Below, in pieces: positions 16,149 to 24,315 of a DNA stretch of 37,516 nucleotides. The position numbers were made by a program, and so were the translations under genes. Location of the stretch: assembly GCF_024505165.1 (NCBI RefSeq), contig NZ_JANIBK010000029.1:1-37516 (forward strand), given 5' to 3'. The notes under the pieces are model-generated. The model saw only the letters and a list, made by a program, of their open reading frames with translations. It was not told the origin of the DNA and ran no database searches. Each line of letters starts with the position of its first letter. Within the stretch, counting starts at the first letter, position 1. This DNA comes from Methylomonas rivi. GTDB taxonomy: Bacteria; Pseudomonadota; Gammaproteobacteria; Methylococcales; Methylomonadaceae.

Positions 16149-16446
16149 GAGTATGGGTAAACAGGGGAAAATTGAAAGGGAAGATATTCAGGCGAGTTTA
16201 TAACAGAGTATTACCGATACTGACATAAGATAAGCGTCTATGCTTTCCCGACGAACAGCCGATCAGGTTTGTGCGTAAGCTTTTAAATCAAGCGATTTTC
16301 CTTTACCCGGCTGACAAAGCGGCATGAAAAGGGGTAAAGTGCTATTCTTTAAGTATCGAATCGAAACTATGTTGCGTGTTTCGCCGTCATGTTTTCGCGC
16401 ATAATTTTAACTACTCAAAACACTTAATCAGCAGGAGTTGTAAGGA
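16149..16446. promoter_or_regulatory. Divergent control region, DUF815 ATPase and mlaA
   Basis: No gene was recognised. It must hold promoters in both directions. Toward mlaA there is a -10-like CATAAT at 16400-16405 with a poorly spaced TTGCGT at 16372-16377, and a ribosome site AGGAG at 16433-16437, 9 nt before the mlaA ATG. Confidence 0.35.
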
Positions 16447-17445
16447 ATGTTTAGCCGAATTTGTCCAGACAAAGGCCTATCCCTATCAGGTCGGATGTTT
16501 TTAGTCGCTGGCGCGTTGACGATAGCCGGATGTGCGAGCACCGGGAATCATGCGGAAACTTCGACGGAAAATACCGCTGCCACGACGAGTCAGGCCGACC
16601 CATTTGAGGGCTTCAACCGGTCCATGTACGGTTTTAACCGAGGGCTGGATAAATATTTCCTCAAACCTGTCTCCGACGGTTACAAATGGGTTACGCCCGA
16701 CTTCATGGAAACCGGGGTGAGTAATTTTTTCAATAACCTGAAGGGCATTAATGTGGTGTTGAATGATCTACTGCAAGGCAAATTTCAACAAGGCGCGGCA
16801 GATGCCGGTCGGTTTTTTACCAATACCACTATCGGGGTCGGCGGCTTGATCGATGTGGCTAGCGAGTTCGGCTTGGAAAACAATATCGAGGATTTCGGAC
16901 AAACGCTGGCGGTTTGGGGGGTAGATGAAGGGGCTTATCTGGTGCTGCCCATCATCGGCCCCACAACGCTACGCGACGGCGGCGGTTTGATCTTGGACAA
17001 GGCCGCGAACCCCGGCACTTATGTTCCGGGCACGGGTGTTCTCGAGGGGATCAGCGATCGCGCCAATGCCGAAAGCGCCTTGAATTTCATTAATGAAGCG
17101 GCATTGGATCCTTATGTGTTTACGCGGGAGTCTTTCATGCAATACCGTCGCCACTTGGTCAATGACGGCAATACCGACAGCGGCCAATATGAATGGGATG
17201 CTGATGTCGCCATGGAAGAGACGGTCGATCCCATGGCCGATAAAGCCGCGGCCGGTGACGGCATGGGCAAGGGAAGCAGCCTTGAGCTTCAGTCGGCGGC
17301 GGATGCCAAGGCGGGGCGTTCGGAGGCATTTGACGACATGCTTAAATCCTATGAGCAAGCCTCGCTGAAAATGGATCGGTTAACTCAAAAAAAATCAATC
17401 GAAAACCGGGCCGGTCCAACTCGATCCGACCACTCAATTCGGTAA
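16447..17445 (+). CDS. mlaA: MlaA (VacJ) outer-membrane lipoprotein
   Basis: The outer-membrane part of the Mla system, which removes misplaced phospholipids from the outer leaflet and passes them to periplasmic MlaC. The signal peptide ends in a lipobox, LTIAGC, with lipid-bearing Cys29. The MlaA domain (about 50-240) has the family landmarks DPFEGFNRSMYGFN, GINVVLNDLLQGK, RFFTNTTIGVGGLIDVA and VLPIIGPTTLRDG. The protein is 332 residues, longer than the usual 230-260, because of a Lys/Ser-rich, probably disordered tail after residue 250. A ribosome site AGGAG precedes the ATG by 9 nt. No mlaBCDEF genes are near. Beyond the stop the DNA is repeat-rich, with no obvious terminator. Confidence 0.93.
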   Translation: MFSRICPDKGLSLSGRMFLVAGALTIAGCASTGNHAETSTENTAATTSQADPFEGFNRSMYGFNRGLDKYFLKPVSDGYKWVTPDFMETGVSNFFNNLKGINVVLNDLLQGKFQQGAADAGRFFTNTTIGVGGLIDVASEFGLENNIEDFGQTLAVWGVDEGAYLVLPIIGPTTLRDGGGLILDKAANPGTYVPGTGVLEGISDRANAESALNFINEAALDPYVFTRESFMQYRRHLVNDGNTDSGQYEWDADVAMEETVDPMADKAAAGDGMGKGSSLELQSAADAKAGRSEAFDDMLKSYEQASLKMDRLTQKKSIENRAGPTRSDHSIR

Positions 17446-17494
17446 TGTATAGTTATCGCACTTCAACTTTCGTTTTTTCGATTCCCTTACCCCT

Positions 17495-17511
17495 GCCCTC
17501 TCCCGGAGGGC
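17495..17511. repeat. Small GC-rich palindrome
   Basis: GCCCTC-TCCCG-GAGGGC, followed by GAGGGAG, resembles the CCCTCTCCC...GGGAGAGGG-type repeats scattered in many proteobacteria. Confidence 0.4.
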
Positions 17512-17633
17512 GAGGGAGCAGATGCGGATGTGCCGAATCACACGAATATTCATTCTCTTTGAAAAAGTACCCATAGGCATAAAGGGGTTGGGCGGATTTT
17601 TTATATATCCCGCCTTGATCCCTCTTTTGCAAA

Positions 17634-17741
17634 GGGGGCTGTCGTAAAAGCCAGAATGTAGGTTAGCGTAGCGTAACCCAACAAAATCAAAACGTTGGAC
17701 TTTATTGCATTCAGCCCGACCTACCTTTTACGACAACCTCC
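17634..17741. mobile_element. MITE-like element with 17-bp terminal inverted repeats
   Basis: The ends GGGGGCTGTCGTAAAAG (17634-17650) and the inverted copy CTTTTACGACAACCTCC (17725-17741) match at 15 of 17 positions, with the inner 11 bp perfect. The interior is about 75 bp and carries no gene. A 9-bp CAAAGGGGG occurs at both ends (17630-17638 and 17741-17749), slightly overlapping the repeats, and could be a target-site duplication or part of an older host repeat. No transposase lies in the window, so any movement would need one in trans. Confidence 0.5.
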
Positions 17742-18689
17742 AAAGGGGGGAAGTTATTTGCAGCGAAACCCTTAGCATGTTCTCGCCATGGAACAGTCTT
17801 GGGCAGGGGGTGTTGCAGCGGGTTGCCGGATAAAGCGGAATCGCGCGAAAATAACTTGTATCGATTCGATATTTGTATACAATCATCTCAAATCCGTCGG
17901 ACTATTTTTACCCCCCCCCCCAAGGGAACATTTCTTGGCGGATTTTTGGTGATGGCGATTTCAATAATCGCCATCTCAATTCAGTCGACACATCCAATTG
18001 CTTGTTTCAGACAGCTTCTAAAGCTAAACCTTCGGGGATCGGCATGATTAAAGAATATTTTGATTGGGTTATTGTTGCGTCGCTTGTGTTGTCCATTGCC
18101 ATGTACGAAGGGCTGTAGCTGGGTATAGAACACAGCGTCGAGCATTTATTTCATAGATCCCGGCATGGCAGTCAAATAGGCACAATTTATATTCTGATGC
18201 CGATAGCCGTTTCGTTGATGTTGGCTATATCGGTTGCTGCCGCGTCTTTGCCGACAATTTCGACACTTCGCCCGGCAAGTCTGGGAGCGCCGAAAAACCG
18301 AATGCCGGATTTATTGCTTGTCGTTGCCATTAATCAATAAATTGAAATTAATTTCCACGGCGGGTGTTTTTTTCCGGCCTCTTACTTTGTGATGTAAATG
18401 TTGTGGTCATGCGGATTCGACAAGCGTAATCGCTCCCATTCTCCAATATCGGTATGAAAACTCGGCGGGGGAGAGGGCCGGGCATGCCGTTCGAACATCA
18501 ATTAAGCCGGACAAGGCTAATCCGAAGGGGGATATAACTCGGGTAGGGGGGGCCGGCATAAACCGCTGACCATTCGCGAATGGAAAAAATAGCGGCATGT
18601 TCCTGGAATAAATTCGTTTAATCATGAGGATAGGCATGGAAAAGGCTTGTTGATTCGGAGGTTAGGGTTAAAATAAGCATAATAATTAC
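17742..18689. other. Gene-poor gap with an eleven-C tract
   Basis: Apart from the possible broken gene at 18044-18340, no coding sequence is supported here. A run of eleven C residues (17911-17921) follows a T-rich stretch. Such tracts slip during replication, so the length may vary between cells. The stretch 18361-18660 contains a T-run and low-complexity G-rich sequence but no feature I can name. Confidence 0.4.
18044..18340 (+). pseudogene. Possible small membrane-protein gene broken by an amber codon
   Basis: From ATG at 18044 the frame reads MIKEYFDWVIVASLVLSI, then AMYEGL, and meets TAG at 18116. Reading on in the same frame gives 73 more codons before TAA at 18338, including LGIEHSVEHLFHRSR and a second hydrophobic stretch IYILMPIAVSLMLAISVAAA. 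Two membrane segments on either side of one in-frame stop suggest a small two-helix membrane protein that has been inactivated. I recognise no family, so a chance frame is possible. Confidence 0.25.
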
Positions 18690-18723
18690 AAGAACAAATG
18701 TGATGGTCTTCACATTTGTTCTT
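18690..18723 (+). promoter_or_regulatory. CRP/Vfr-type operator with 14-bp arms
   Basis: A perfect inverted repeat (AAGAACAAATGTGA / TCACATTTGTTCTT, 6-nt loop) contains AAATGTGA-N6-TCACATTT at 18696-18717, which matches the CRP consensus in both half-sites and flanks. Its centre is at 18706.5. An extended -10 TGA-TTAAAT at 18731-18739 would place it near -40, the class II activator position; CTATAT at 18757-18762 would place it near -61, class I. A weaker dyad, GTGATT-TCG-AATCAC, lies about 60 bp further on. The gene controlled should be the lytic transglycosylase starting at 18809. Confidence 0.6.
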
Positions 18724-18808
18724 AGCTGAATGATTAAATGAGCGCTATTCTTCTACCTATATGTGATTTCGAATCACCTCATGCCGCAGAATCCACCACG
18801 ACAAGACC

Positions 18809-19885
18809 ATGAATCGACTGTTTTTAAAAGTATCGTTATTGCCCGTTCTGTTCATCTTGCTGAATGGCTGCGGCAGCAATCAGGCAAACTATAGGCGCGA
18901 TAAGCCCGTTAGCTACAAATCCGGCCTGCCGCAATCGCAACCGTACCGCGCCGATAGCAATAATGCTCCGGCGAGTTATTCCGGGATTTTCCCCAAACCG
19001 GCGGCTTTGGAGCCCGCGGTGGATTTTTGGCGTAAAACCTACGCGGTTTGGCAACGCTCGGAAGTGGCTTATCATGACGACCGCTTTTTGGATGTGGTGT
19101 ACGAGGTCATGCCCTTGCCTGGCTACGTGGCGGAAGGCTTGACGGCCGAACAAAAGCTGGCGATGAACAGTCGGCGCGATTTCTGGAAATCCCGCTTGGC
19201 CGAGTTGGACAGCAAGTTGCGTTATAACGCAGCCTTGAACGCCAATGACCGGCAGTTGATCGCCAAATTGGAAAGTAGCGGTCGGCCCTTGAACAGCATT
19301 TTACCCGGCGCCGGCGACAGAGTCAGAGCGCAACGCGGAACCCGCGAACGTTTCAAGCGCGGTCTGGAAATCAGCGGCAAGTATAATTTGCAATTTAGAA
19401 AAATCTTTCGCGATGCCGGTTTGCCGGAAGAATTAGCCTATTTGCCGCATGTGGAATCTTCATTTCAACCGGCGGCGCGTTCTTCGGCCGGGGCTGTCGG
19501 TATGTGGCAATTTACCAAGGCGGCGGCGCAAACCTTCATGCCGGACAAGAACAGGGTGGATCAGCGTCTGGATCCGTTTGCTTCCGCCAACGGCGCCGCC
19601 AATTACTTGAGTTACGCCTACAGAAAATTGGGCGATTGGCCGGCCGCCTTGACCTCTTACAATCACGGCATAGGCGGTATGAAGCGGGCCCAGGACAGAA
19701 TGGGGCGGGATTTCGCGCGGATAGTGGAACAGTATGACGGCCCGGCTTTCGGGTTCGCGTCCCGGAATTATTACGCGCAATTTTTAGCGGCGCGGGAAAT
19801 CGCCAGTAATCCGGAACCTTACTTCCGCGAAGGTATTCTTTACGAAACGCCTATCCACCCCGGACAGTATCTGGCGGCGGAATAA
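18809..19885 (+). CDS. Lytic transglycosylase lipoprotein (MltD-like SLT domain)
   Basis: A cell-wall enzyme that cuts the glycan strands of peptidoglycan, forming 1,6-anhydro-muramic ends. The signal peptide has the lipobox LLNGC, with lipid-bearing Cys21, so the protein is membrane-anchored in the periplasm, probably to the outer membrane. A linker of about 150 residues precedes the SLT domain (about 195-340), which shows LPHVESSFQP with catalytic Glu216, then SSAGAVGMWQFTKAAAQ, YLSYAYRKLGDWPAALTSYNHG and the late FASRNYYAQFLAA motif of the MltD subgroup. MltD usually ends in LysM repeats; here none are present (358 residues). A consensus CRP-type operator lies about 100 bp upstream, and a strong terminator follows. 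Confidence 0.9.
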   Translation: MNRLFLKVSLLPVLFILLNGCGSNQANYRRDKPVSYKSGLPQSQPYRADSNNAPASYSGIFPKPAALEPAVDFWRKTYAVWQRSEVAYHDDRFLDVVYEVMPLPGYVAEGLTAEQKLAMNSRRDFWKSRLAELDSKLRYNAALNANDRQLIAKLESSGRPLNSILPGAGDRVRAQRGTRERFKRGLEISGKYNLQFRKIFRDAGLPEELAYLPHVESSFQPAARSSAGAVGMWQFTKAAAQTFMPDKNRVDQRLDPFASANGAANYLSYAYRKLGDWPAALTSYNHGIGGMKRAQDRMGRDFARIVEQYDGPAFGFASRNYYAQFLAAREIASNPEPYFREGILYETPIHPGQYLAAE

Positions 19886-19890
19886 GCAAA

Positions 19891-19932
19891 ACCCGGCAAT
19901 TTCAGGCTATGAATTTGCCGGGTCGGCTTTTT
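19891..19932. terminator. Bidirectional intrinsic terminator
   Basis: ACCCGGCAA (19891-19899) pairs with TTGCCGGGT (19915-19923), followed on the plus strand by CGGC and TTTTT. On the minus strand the stem is followed by TTTTGCTT. It can serve both the lytic transglycosylase gene and the convergent response regulator gene, whose stop overlaps the T-run. Confidence 0.75.
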
Positions 19933-20659
19933 AGGTCGCATCCATTTTGTAGCCGTAACCGCGTACCGTTTTCAGCAGTTTCAGCTCGAACTCGTCATCG
20001 ATCTTGCGCCGCAGCTGGCGGATATACACATCCACCACGTTGGTCAACGGGTCGGCGCTATAGCCCCACACCTGCTCCAAAATCCGCGTGCGGCTCAACA
20101 CCTTGCCCGGCATGCGCATAAAGCATTCCAGCAAGGCGAATTCCTTGGGCGTCAGTTCGATGATGCTGTCGCCGCGTTTGACTTCGTGGGTGTCCACATT
20201 CAATAACAGGTCGGCCATTTGCAGCTCTTTGGAATCCAGCTTGATTTCGCCGCTGCGTCGGCGCATCAACACTTCAATCCGCGCCAATAATTCTTCAAAG
20301 GCAAACGGCTTGGTCATATAGTCGTCGGCGCCCGAGCGCAGGCCGGTGACTTTATCCTGCACGGTGTCGCGGGCGGTCAGCATCAGGATCGGAGTGTCGA
20401 CGCTGTGCTTACGCAGCCGTTCGCACACTTCTCGGCCGTTGATGTCGGGCAGGCCCAAATCCAGAATAATCGCCTGAAATTGGCTGTCGCAACCTATGGC
20501 GATGGCATCCTGGCCGCAACGGGCCACTTCCACGGCGTAGCCTTCGGCCTTCAGGCCGCGCTCGACAAAATCGGCGATACGTTTATCGTCCTCGACCAGC
20601 AGAATGCGCAGGAAACCGAAGTCGCCGTTATGGTTGGATTTAAGGGGAAGCTCACTCAT
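19931..20659 (-). CDS. OmpR-family response regulator
   Basis: A DNA-binding transcription regulator of 242 residues. The receiver domain (about 17-130) has the acidic pair Asp24/Asp25, phosphoacceptor Asp67 in IILDLGLPD, Thr95 in MLTARD and Lys117 in MTKPF. The C-terminal winged-helix domain (145-240) has LTPKEFALLECFMRMPG and VDVYIRQLRRKID, typical of OmpR/PhoB regulators. An N-terminal extension of about 16 residues is unusual and may reflect a start chosen too far upstream. The gene overlaps the 3' end of the complete histidine kinase by 8 bp, so the two form a cognate pair. Target genes are unknown. Confidence 0.93.
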   Translation of the reverse strand: MSELPLKSNHNGDFGFLRILLVEDDKRIADFVERGLKAEGYAVEVARCGQDAIAIGCDSQFQAIILDLGLPDINGREVCERLRKHSVDTPILMLTARDTVQDKVTGLRSGADDYMTKPFAFEELLARIEVLMRRRSGEIKLDSKELQMADLLLNVDTHEVKRGDSIIELTPKEFALLECFMRMPGKVLSRTRILEQVWGYSADPLTNVVDVYIRQLRRKIDDEFELKLLKTVRGYGYKMDAT

Positions 20660-22262
20660 GGGAATCCTGGTCCTCGCCTGTGGAAATTAGCGGCAATTTT
20701 ACGGTAAAGGTTGTGCCGGCGTTAACGCTGCTATCGACACCGATTTGGCCGCCATGGGCTTGTAAAATGGATTTCGCCAACGGCAGGCCCAGGCCGGAAC
20801 CGTCATCGTGCAGATGGCGGGCATTTTCGCTGCGAAAGTTGCGCTCGAAAATACGTTCCAGATCCTGGGCGGGAATGCCGATGCCCTGGTCGGTCAGACT
20901 GATGTAAACATGCGTCTCGTCCAGCCATGCATTAATTATGATCCGTCCGCCGGGTTTTGAATAGCGGCAGGCATTATCGCCTAAAATAAATAACACCTGC
21001 CGCAGCCGCTGTTTGTCGCCGAACAACCAAATCGGTTGTTCGGGCGCGGTATAGGACAAGCGGATAGCGCTTTCTTCCGCCATTACCTTAAAGTCTTCCA
21101 CGCTACTGCTCAGCAATTCGGATAGATCCAATTCGTCCCATTCGAATTGCAGGTTGGCGGTTTCGGAACGGGCCAGGAACAGCAAGTCATTGACATACTT
21201 ACCCAATTGCATGGATAAGTCCAGGATACGATGCAATGTGTCCTTGTATTCTTCCGGGTCGCGTTCCTGGCCGCGCAAGGTTACTTCGGCCTCGCCCCTG
21301 ATGACCGTGATGGGCGTGCGCAGTTCGTGGCTGATGTCGGCCAGAAATTCGCGCCGCTCGGCGTCCATGCGTTTTAAGGCCTGGTTTAATTGTTGCAGTT
21401 CGTAAGTCCGTTCGGCCACCCGGTTTTCCAGTTCCTCCCGGCCCTGGCGCAGTTTTTCCTGTTGCAGGCCCAACTCGATCGCCATTTTGTTGAAGTGGCT
21501 GGCAAGATAGGCAAATTCGTCCCTGCTGTCCAAAATGATACGGTAGTTCAAATTGCCCGAGGCGATTTCATTGGTGCCTTGCATCAAGGCTTCAATCGGT
21601 TTTTTAACGCGGCCGAGTAGAAATACCCCGGCGGTCAGGCTGAAAACGGCGGCGATCAATGCCGCCGAAACGGTTACCCAGCGCGATTGGGCGACCAGGT
21701 TTTCCAGCTCTTGTTTGGCCTCGGCGGCCTGGTTACGCTCGGCATGGATGGCGGCATCGATCAGCGGTTGAAACTTGATGTCGATTTCTTCGTCCGAAAA
21801 TTTGGTCAAGGCCTGCAAGGCCTCGTTGCGTTTGCCTCGTTCGCGCAAACGCTCCACTTCGTTGAAGCGGTATTCGCTGGCGTCCAGAAATGCGGTGAGA
21901 TTGGCTACCCGTTCCAGTTCGGCGGCCTTGTTCCGGTTTTGGGCGGGTTTGCCTTCGATCGGCGGGGATTCTTTTACCGCTTGCTCCCGTAGTGCCTGCA
22001 TGGCTTCCAACAGACGTTGCTTGGAGGTTGCCAGGTCGGTTTCGGCTTGGCTGCCGCCGGTGATCAGCCTGTCCATTTGTTGCTTGAAATACCGGTAAGC
22101 TTCCTGAGACAAATGTTCGTAACGGTCGAAGGCTTCGAAAGCGGTTTGACTGCGTTGAAAATGGCGCGCCACCTGATCGGAGCCCCAATACATGATGCCG
22201 CCCAACAGCAATACGAAACCGAAGGAAACGGCAATCACCAATGCTAGGCGGAAACGGAACAT
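20652..22262 (-). CDS. Sensor histidine kinase (HAMP, HisKA, HATPase)
   Basis: An inner-membrane sensor of 536 residues. It has an N-terminal membrane helix (8-27), a periplasmic helical sensor region (28-193), a second helix (195-216), a HAMP segment (about 217-270), a coiled-coil linker (265-305), and the HisKA H-box FLADISHELRTPIT with phosphoacceptor His312. The ATP domain shows ILGDNACRYS (N box), DQGIGIPAQ (G1) and GSGLGLPLA (G2). All catalytic motifs are intact. It is the third gene of a four-gene signalling unit: kinase-like protein, lipoprotein, this kinase, response regulator; the gaps are 14, 5 and -8 bases. The signal sensed is unknown; the helical periplasmic domain does not match PAS or Cache folds by eye. 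Confidence 0.93.
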   Translation of the reverse strand: MFRFRLALVIAVSFGFVLLLGGIMYWGSDQVARHFQRSQTAFEAFDRYEHLSQEAYRYFKQQMDRLITGGSQAETDLATSKQRLLEAMQALREQAVKESPPIEGKPAQNRNKAAELERVANLTAFLDASEYRFNEVERLRERGKRNEALQALTKFSDEEIDIKFQPLIDAAIHAERNQAAEAKQELENLVAQSRWVTVSAALIAAVFSLTAGVFLLGRVKKPIEALMQGTNEIASGNLNYRIILDSRDEFAYLASHFNKMAIELGLQQEKLRQGREELENRVAERTYELQQLNQALKRMDAERREFLADISHELRTPITVIRGEAEVTLRGQERDPEEYKDTLHRILDLSMQLGKYVNDLLFLARSETANLQFEWDELDLSELLSSSVEDFKVMAEESAIRLSYTAPEQPIWLFGDKQRLRQVLFILGDNACRYSKPGGRIIINAWLDETHVYISLTDQGIGIPAQDLERIFERNFRSENARHLHDDGSGLGLPLAKSILQAHGGQIGVDSSVNAGTTFTVKLPLISTGEDQDSHE

Positions 22263-22267
22263 GCGGA

Positions 22268-22843
22268 TCAGTTGCTGTCTACGCTTTCATCCATTTGTTT
22301 TTCCATGCTGCGGATGGCTTCCAGCTTTTCCCGCAGCAAACGGTTTTCGTTTTTTTGGGGTCCCGCCGGTTCTTTCGAATCCAAGGTGGATTTTATTTTC
22401 TTCTGTTTTTGTTCGACCACGTGCAATTTTTCCGACTGGCGTTGGGTGCGTTGCAAGGCCTGGGTGTGGATCGCGATCAGGCGCTGTACGCGTTCGTCGG
22501 ATGCATAGGCCGGGCTGATGGTCTGGACGCCGTCCAGAATGGCCGGAATATCTCCGCAAGCATTGGATAATAAGCGGCCTATCATCAGATGTAATTGTTT
22601 GCCGTCCGAAGGCGATATTTTTTGCGTGTTAAGTAGGGATTTACAGACTTCGGCCCGGTCCTCATCCTCCATGCCAGCCATGCTGGCGCCAAAGGCCAGC
22701 AGTTCGTCGATGCCTGACTGGGCGTAAGGATCGTAACGGTTTTCCGCATTTGTATCGGAAGCGGAATTAAACCCGGCGCAACCGGTCATCAGCAATCCAG
22801 GCAAAATTAAACAAAATAAGCGCATGGCTCGTAAAGGTGGCAT
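22268..22843 (-). CDS. Small lipoprotein between two kinase genes
   Basis: A 191-residue secreted lipoprotein: signal peptide with lipobox LLMTGC, lipid-bearing Cys22. The mature part has a helical middle (DELLAFGASMAGMEDEDRAEV) and a charged, coiled-coil-like C-terminal half rich in Gln, Lys and Glu (about 120-185). Position and style recall QseG/YfhG, the outer-membrane lipoprotein that controls the kinase QseE/GlrK in enterobacteria, but there is no clear sequence match, so this is inference. The ATG at 22843 is supported by AGGA seven bases upstream. It starts 14 nt after the kinase-like gene and ends 5 nt before the complete kinase. It may relay an envelope signal to either kinase. Confidence 0.75.
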   Translation of the reverse strand: MPPLRAMRLFCLILPGLLMTGCAGFNSASDTNAENRYDPYAQSGIDELLAFGASMAGMEDEDRAEVCKSLLNTQKISPSDGKQLHLMIGRLLSNACGDIPAILDGVQTISPAYASDERVQRLIAIHTQALQRTQRQSEKLHVVEQKQKKIKSTLDSKEPAGPQKNENRLLREKLEAIRSMEKQMDESVDSN

Positions 22844-22857
22844 AAAAATTCCTGAAG

Positions 22858-24315
22858 TCAGACTGTAAGATTCAGCGGTATCCGGACCCTGACGCGGGCA
22901 CCGGCATGGTCCTGCCGCGGGTCGATGAATTCGATCTGCCCTTGGTGGCGGGTGACGTATTCGCGCGCCATCGCCAGTCCCAAACGGTTTTCGCCGTGTT
23001 CCGGATACTCTTCCGGGATGGCCCGGTAAAACGGTTCGAAGGCATGCGGGCGTATGTCGGGCGCTATGCCGGGGCCGTCGTCTTCAATCTCCAGTTCCAT
23101 ATAATCGCCGCTCTCCCGTAGCGTGATCCGGATCTCGCCGTTCGTGGGGGAAAATTGGATGGCATTGGCCAATAATTGTTCGACAATGCCGCGGCATTGC
23201 TCTTCCATGCCTTCGATTTGTAAAGGCTCGATCAGTTTTTTTACCTCGATCGATTTGGCTTTAAGCGCATTCTCGAAACTTTCCAGGCTTGTTTCCAGCA
23301 GTTCGTGCATGTTCAGAACCCGCATGTTTTCGGCAGGCTGGGCGGACTGGAGCCGGCTATATTGTAACAATTGTTCGGAGACTGTTTGCAGCTTGTCGAC
23401 GCTGGCTTCCACTTGTTGGGCAATGTCGGTTTCGGCGTTTAAAGCCGGCTGCTCGATGGGCGTGGCCAGTTGCTCCGCGCCATGGCGGATATGCTGCAAG
23501 GGTTGTTCTATTTCGCGAGCCAGATTTTGCATTAATTGCAGCTTGGACGATTCCAGGGCGATTAAATGCGTGCGCAGCCATTCCAGACGCTCGCCCAGAT
23601 AACGTAAATCAGCCGGCCCGCCGACTTCGATAGGCTCGTTTAATTCGCCCGATCCTAGGCGGCGGATGGCTGTGTCCAACTGGCGCATCGAGCCCGACAG
23701 CACATTGAGCAAGGCCAAAACCAAGCCGCAGGAAAGTAGCAATAAAACGGCGCCCTTGATCAATAAGCCTTGTTCCCAGGATTCCGACAACTGGCGCAAT
23801 TCGTTAAACGTATGTTCGACATGATTTTCGAATTCGCGCGACAACACGTTGGAGGATTCGCGCAACCCTTGAAACGCTTCGTCTATGGGTAATTGAAAGT
23901 TGTGGTCGGTTTCAGAACCGATGATTTGCTGGTAAATCAGGTTTTCTTTTTCGGATAACTCGTTCACCAGCAGGGCGATTTTGTTATCCACGCGCAGTTT
24001 CAGCAAATCGCCGAGGGACTGTTTGAACGATGCTCGCGCCGATTCGTAAGACTCGCGTTCATAGGGTTGCCTAAGGGCCGGATCGGACAGTAACACAAAC
24101 AGCCGGGCTTTGCGTTCGATATCCGAGGATTTTTGCAATACCAAGCGTATGGTTTTGGTTTGTTCGAACACCTGGGAGTTGATGGTTCTGCCTAATGCCG
24201 CGGTTTCTCGCAGTCCGTAAGCGGCGTACAGGACGCCTAGAAAAAGTGGGATTACCGCGGTGGCAAAACCCAATACGATAAGAGATTTTAAAGATAACAG
24301 ATTCTTAAATTTCAT
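22858..24315 (-). CDS. Histidine-kinase-like membrane protein lacking the phosphoacceptor His
   Basis: A 485-residue membrane protein with the domain order of GlrK/QseE kinases: helix 12-33, periplasmic helical region (about 35-185), second helix (186-205), HAMP-like segment, dimerisation helices (about 250-325) and HATPase (370-480). Where kinases have F-L-x-x-[IV]-SHE[LI]-x-TPL, this protein has LMQNLAREIEQPLQHIRHGAE: the His position is Arg267 (codon CGC), and the following residues are also changed. The ATP-binding side is kept: LLANAIQFSP (N box), DDGPGIAPD (G1) and a reduced G2 GENRLGLAMA. It could therefore bind ATP but not autophosphorylate at the usual site, acting as a scaffold or a heterodimer partner of the complete kinase two genes downstream. 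It is the first gene of the operon. Confidence 0.85.
   Translation of the reverse strand: MKFKNLLSLKSLIVLGFATAVIPLFLGVLYAAYGLRETAALGRTINSQVFEQTKTIRLVLQKSSDIERKARLFVLLSDPALRQPYERESYESARASFKQSLGDLLKLRVDNKIALLVNELSEKENLIYQQIIGSETDHNFQLPIDEAFQGLRESSNVLSREFENHVEHTFNELRQLSESWEQGLLIKGAVLLLLSCGLVLALLNVLSGSMRQLDTAIRRLGSGELNEPIEVGGPADLRYLGERLEWLRTHLIALESSKLQLMQNLAREIEQPLQHIRHGAEQLATPIEQPALNAETDIAQQVEASVDKLQTVSEQLLQYSRLQSAQPAENMRVLNMHELLETSLESFENALKAKSIEVKKLIEPLQIEGMEEQCRGIVEQLLANAIQFSPTNGEIRITLRESGDYMELEIEDDGPGIAPDIRPHAFEPFYRAIPEEYPEHGENRLGLAMAREYVTRHQGQIEFIDPRQDHAGARVRVRIPLNLTV

Noticed and set aside
18407-18637. Minus-strand frame of 76 codons in the gap before the lytic transglycosylase gene
   Set aside because: No ribosome site, no family likeness and low-complexity surroundings.
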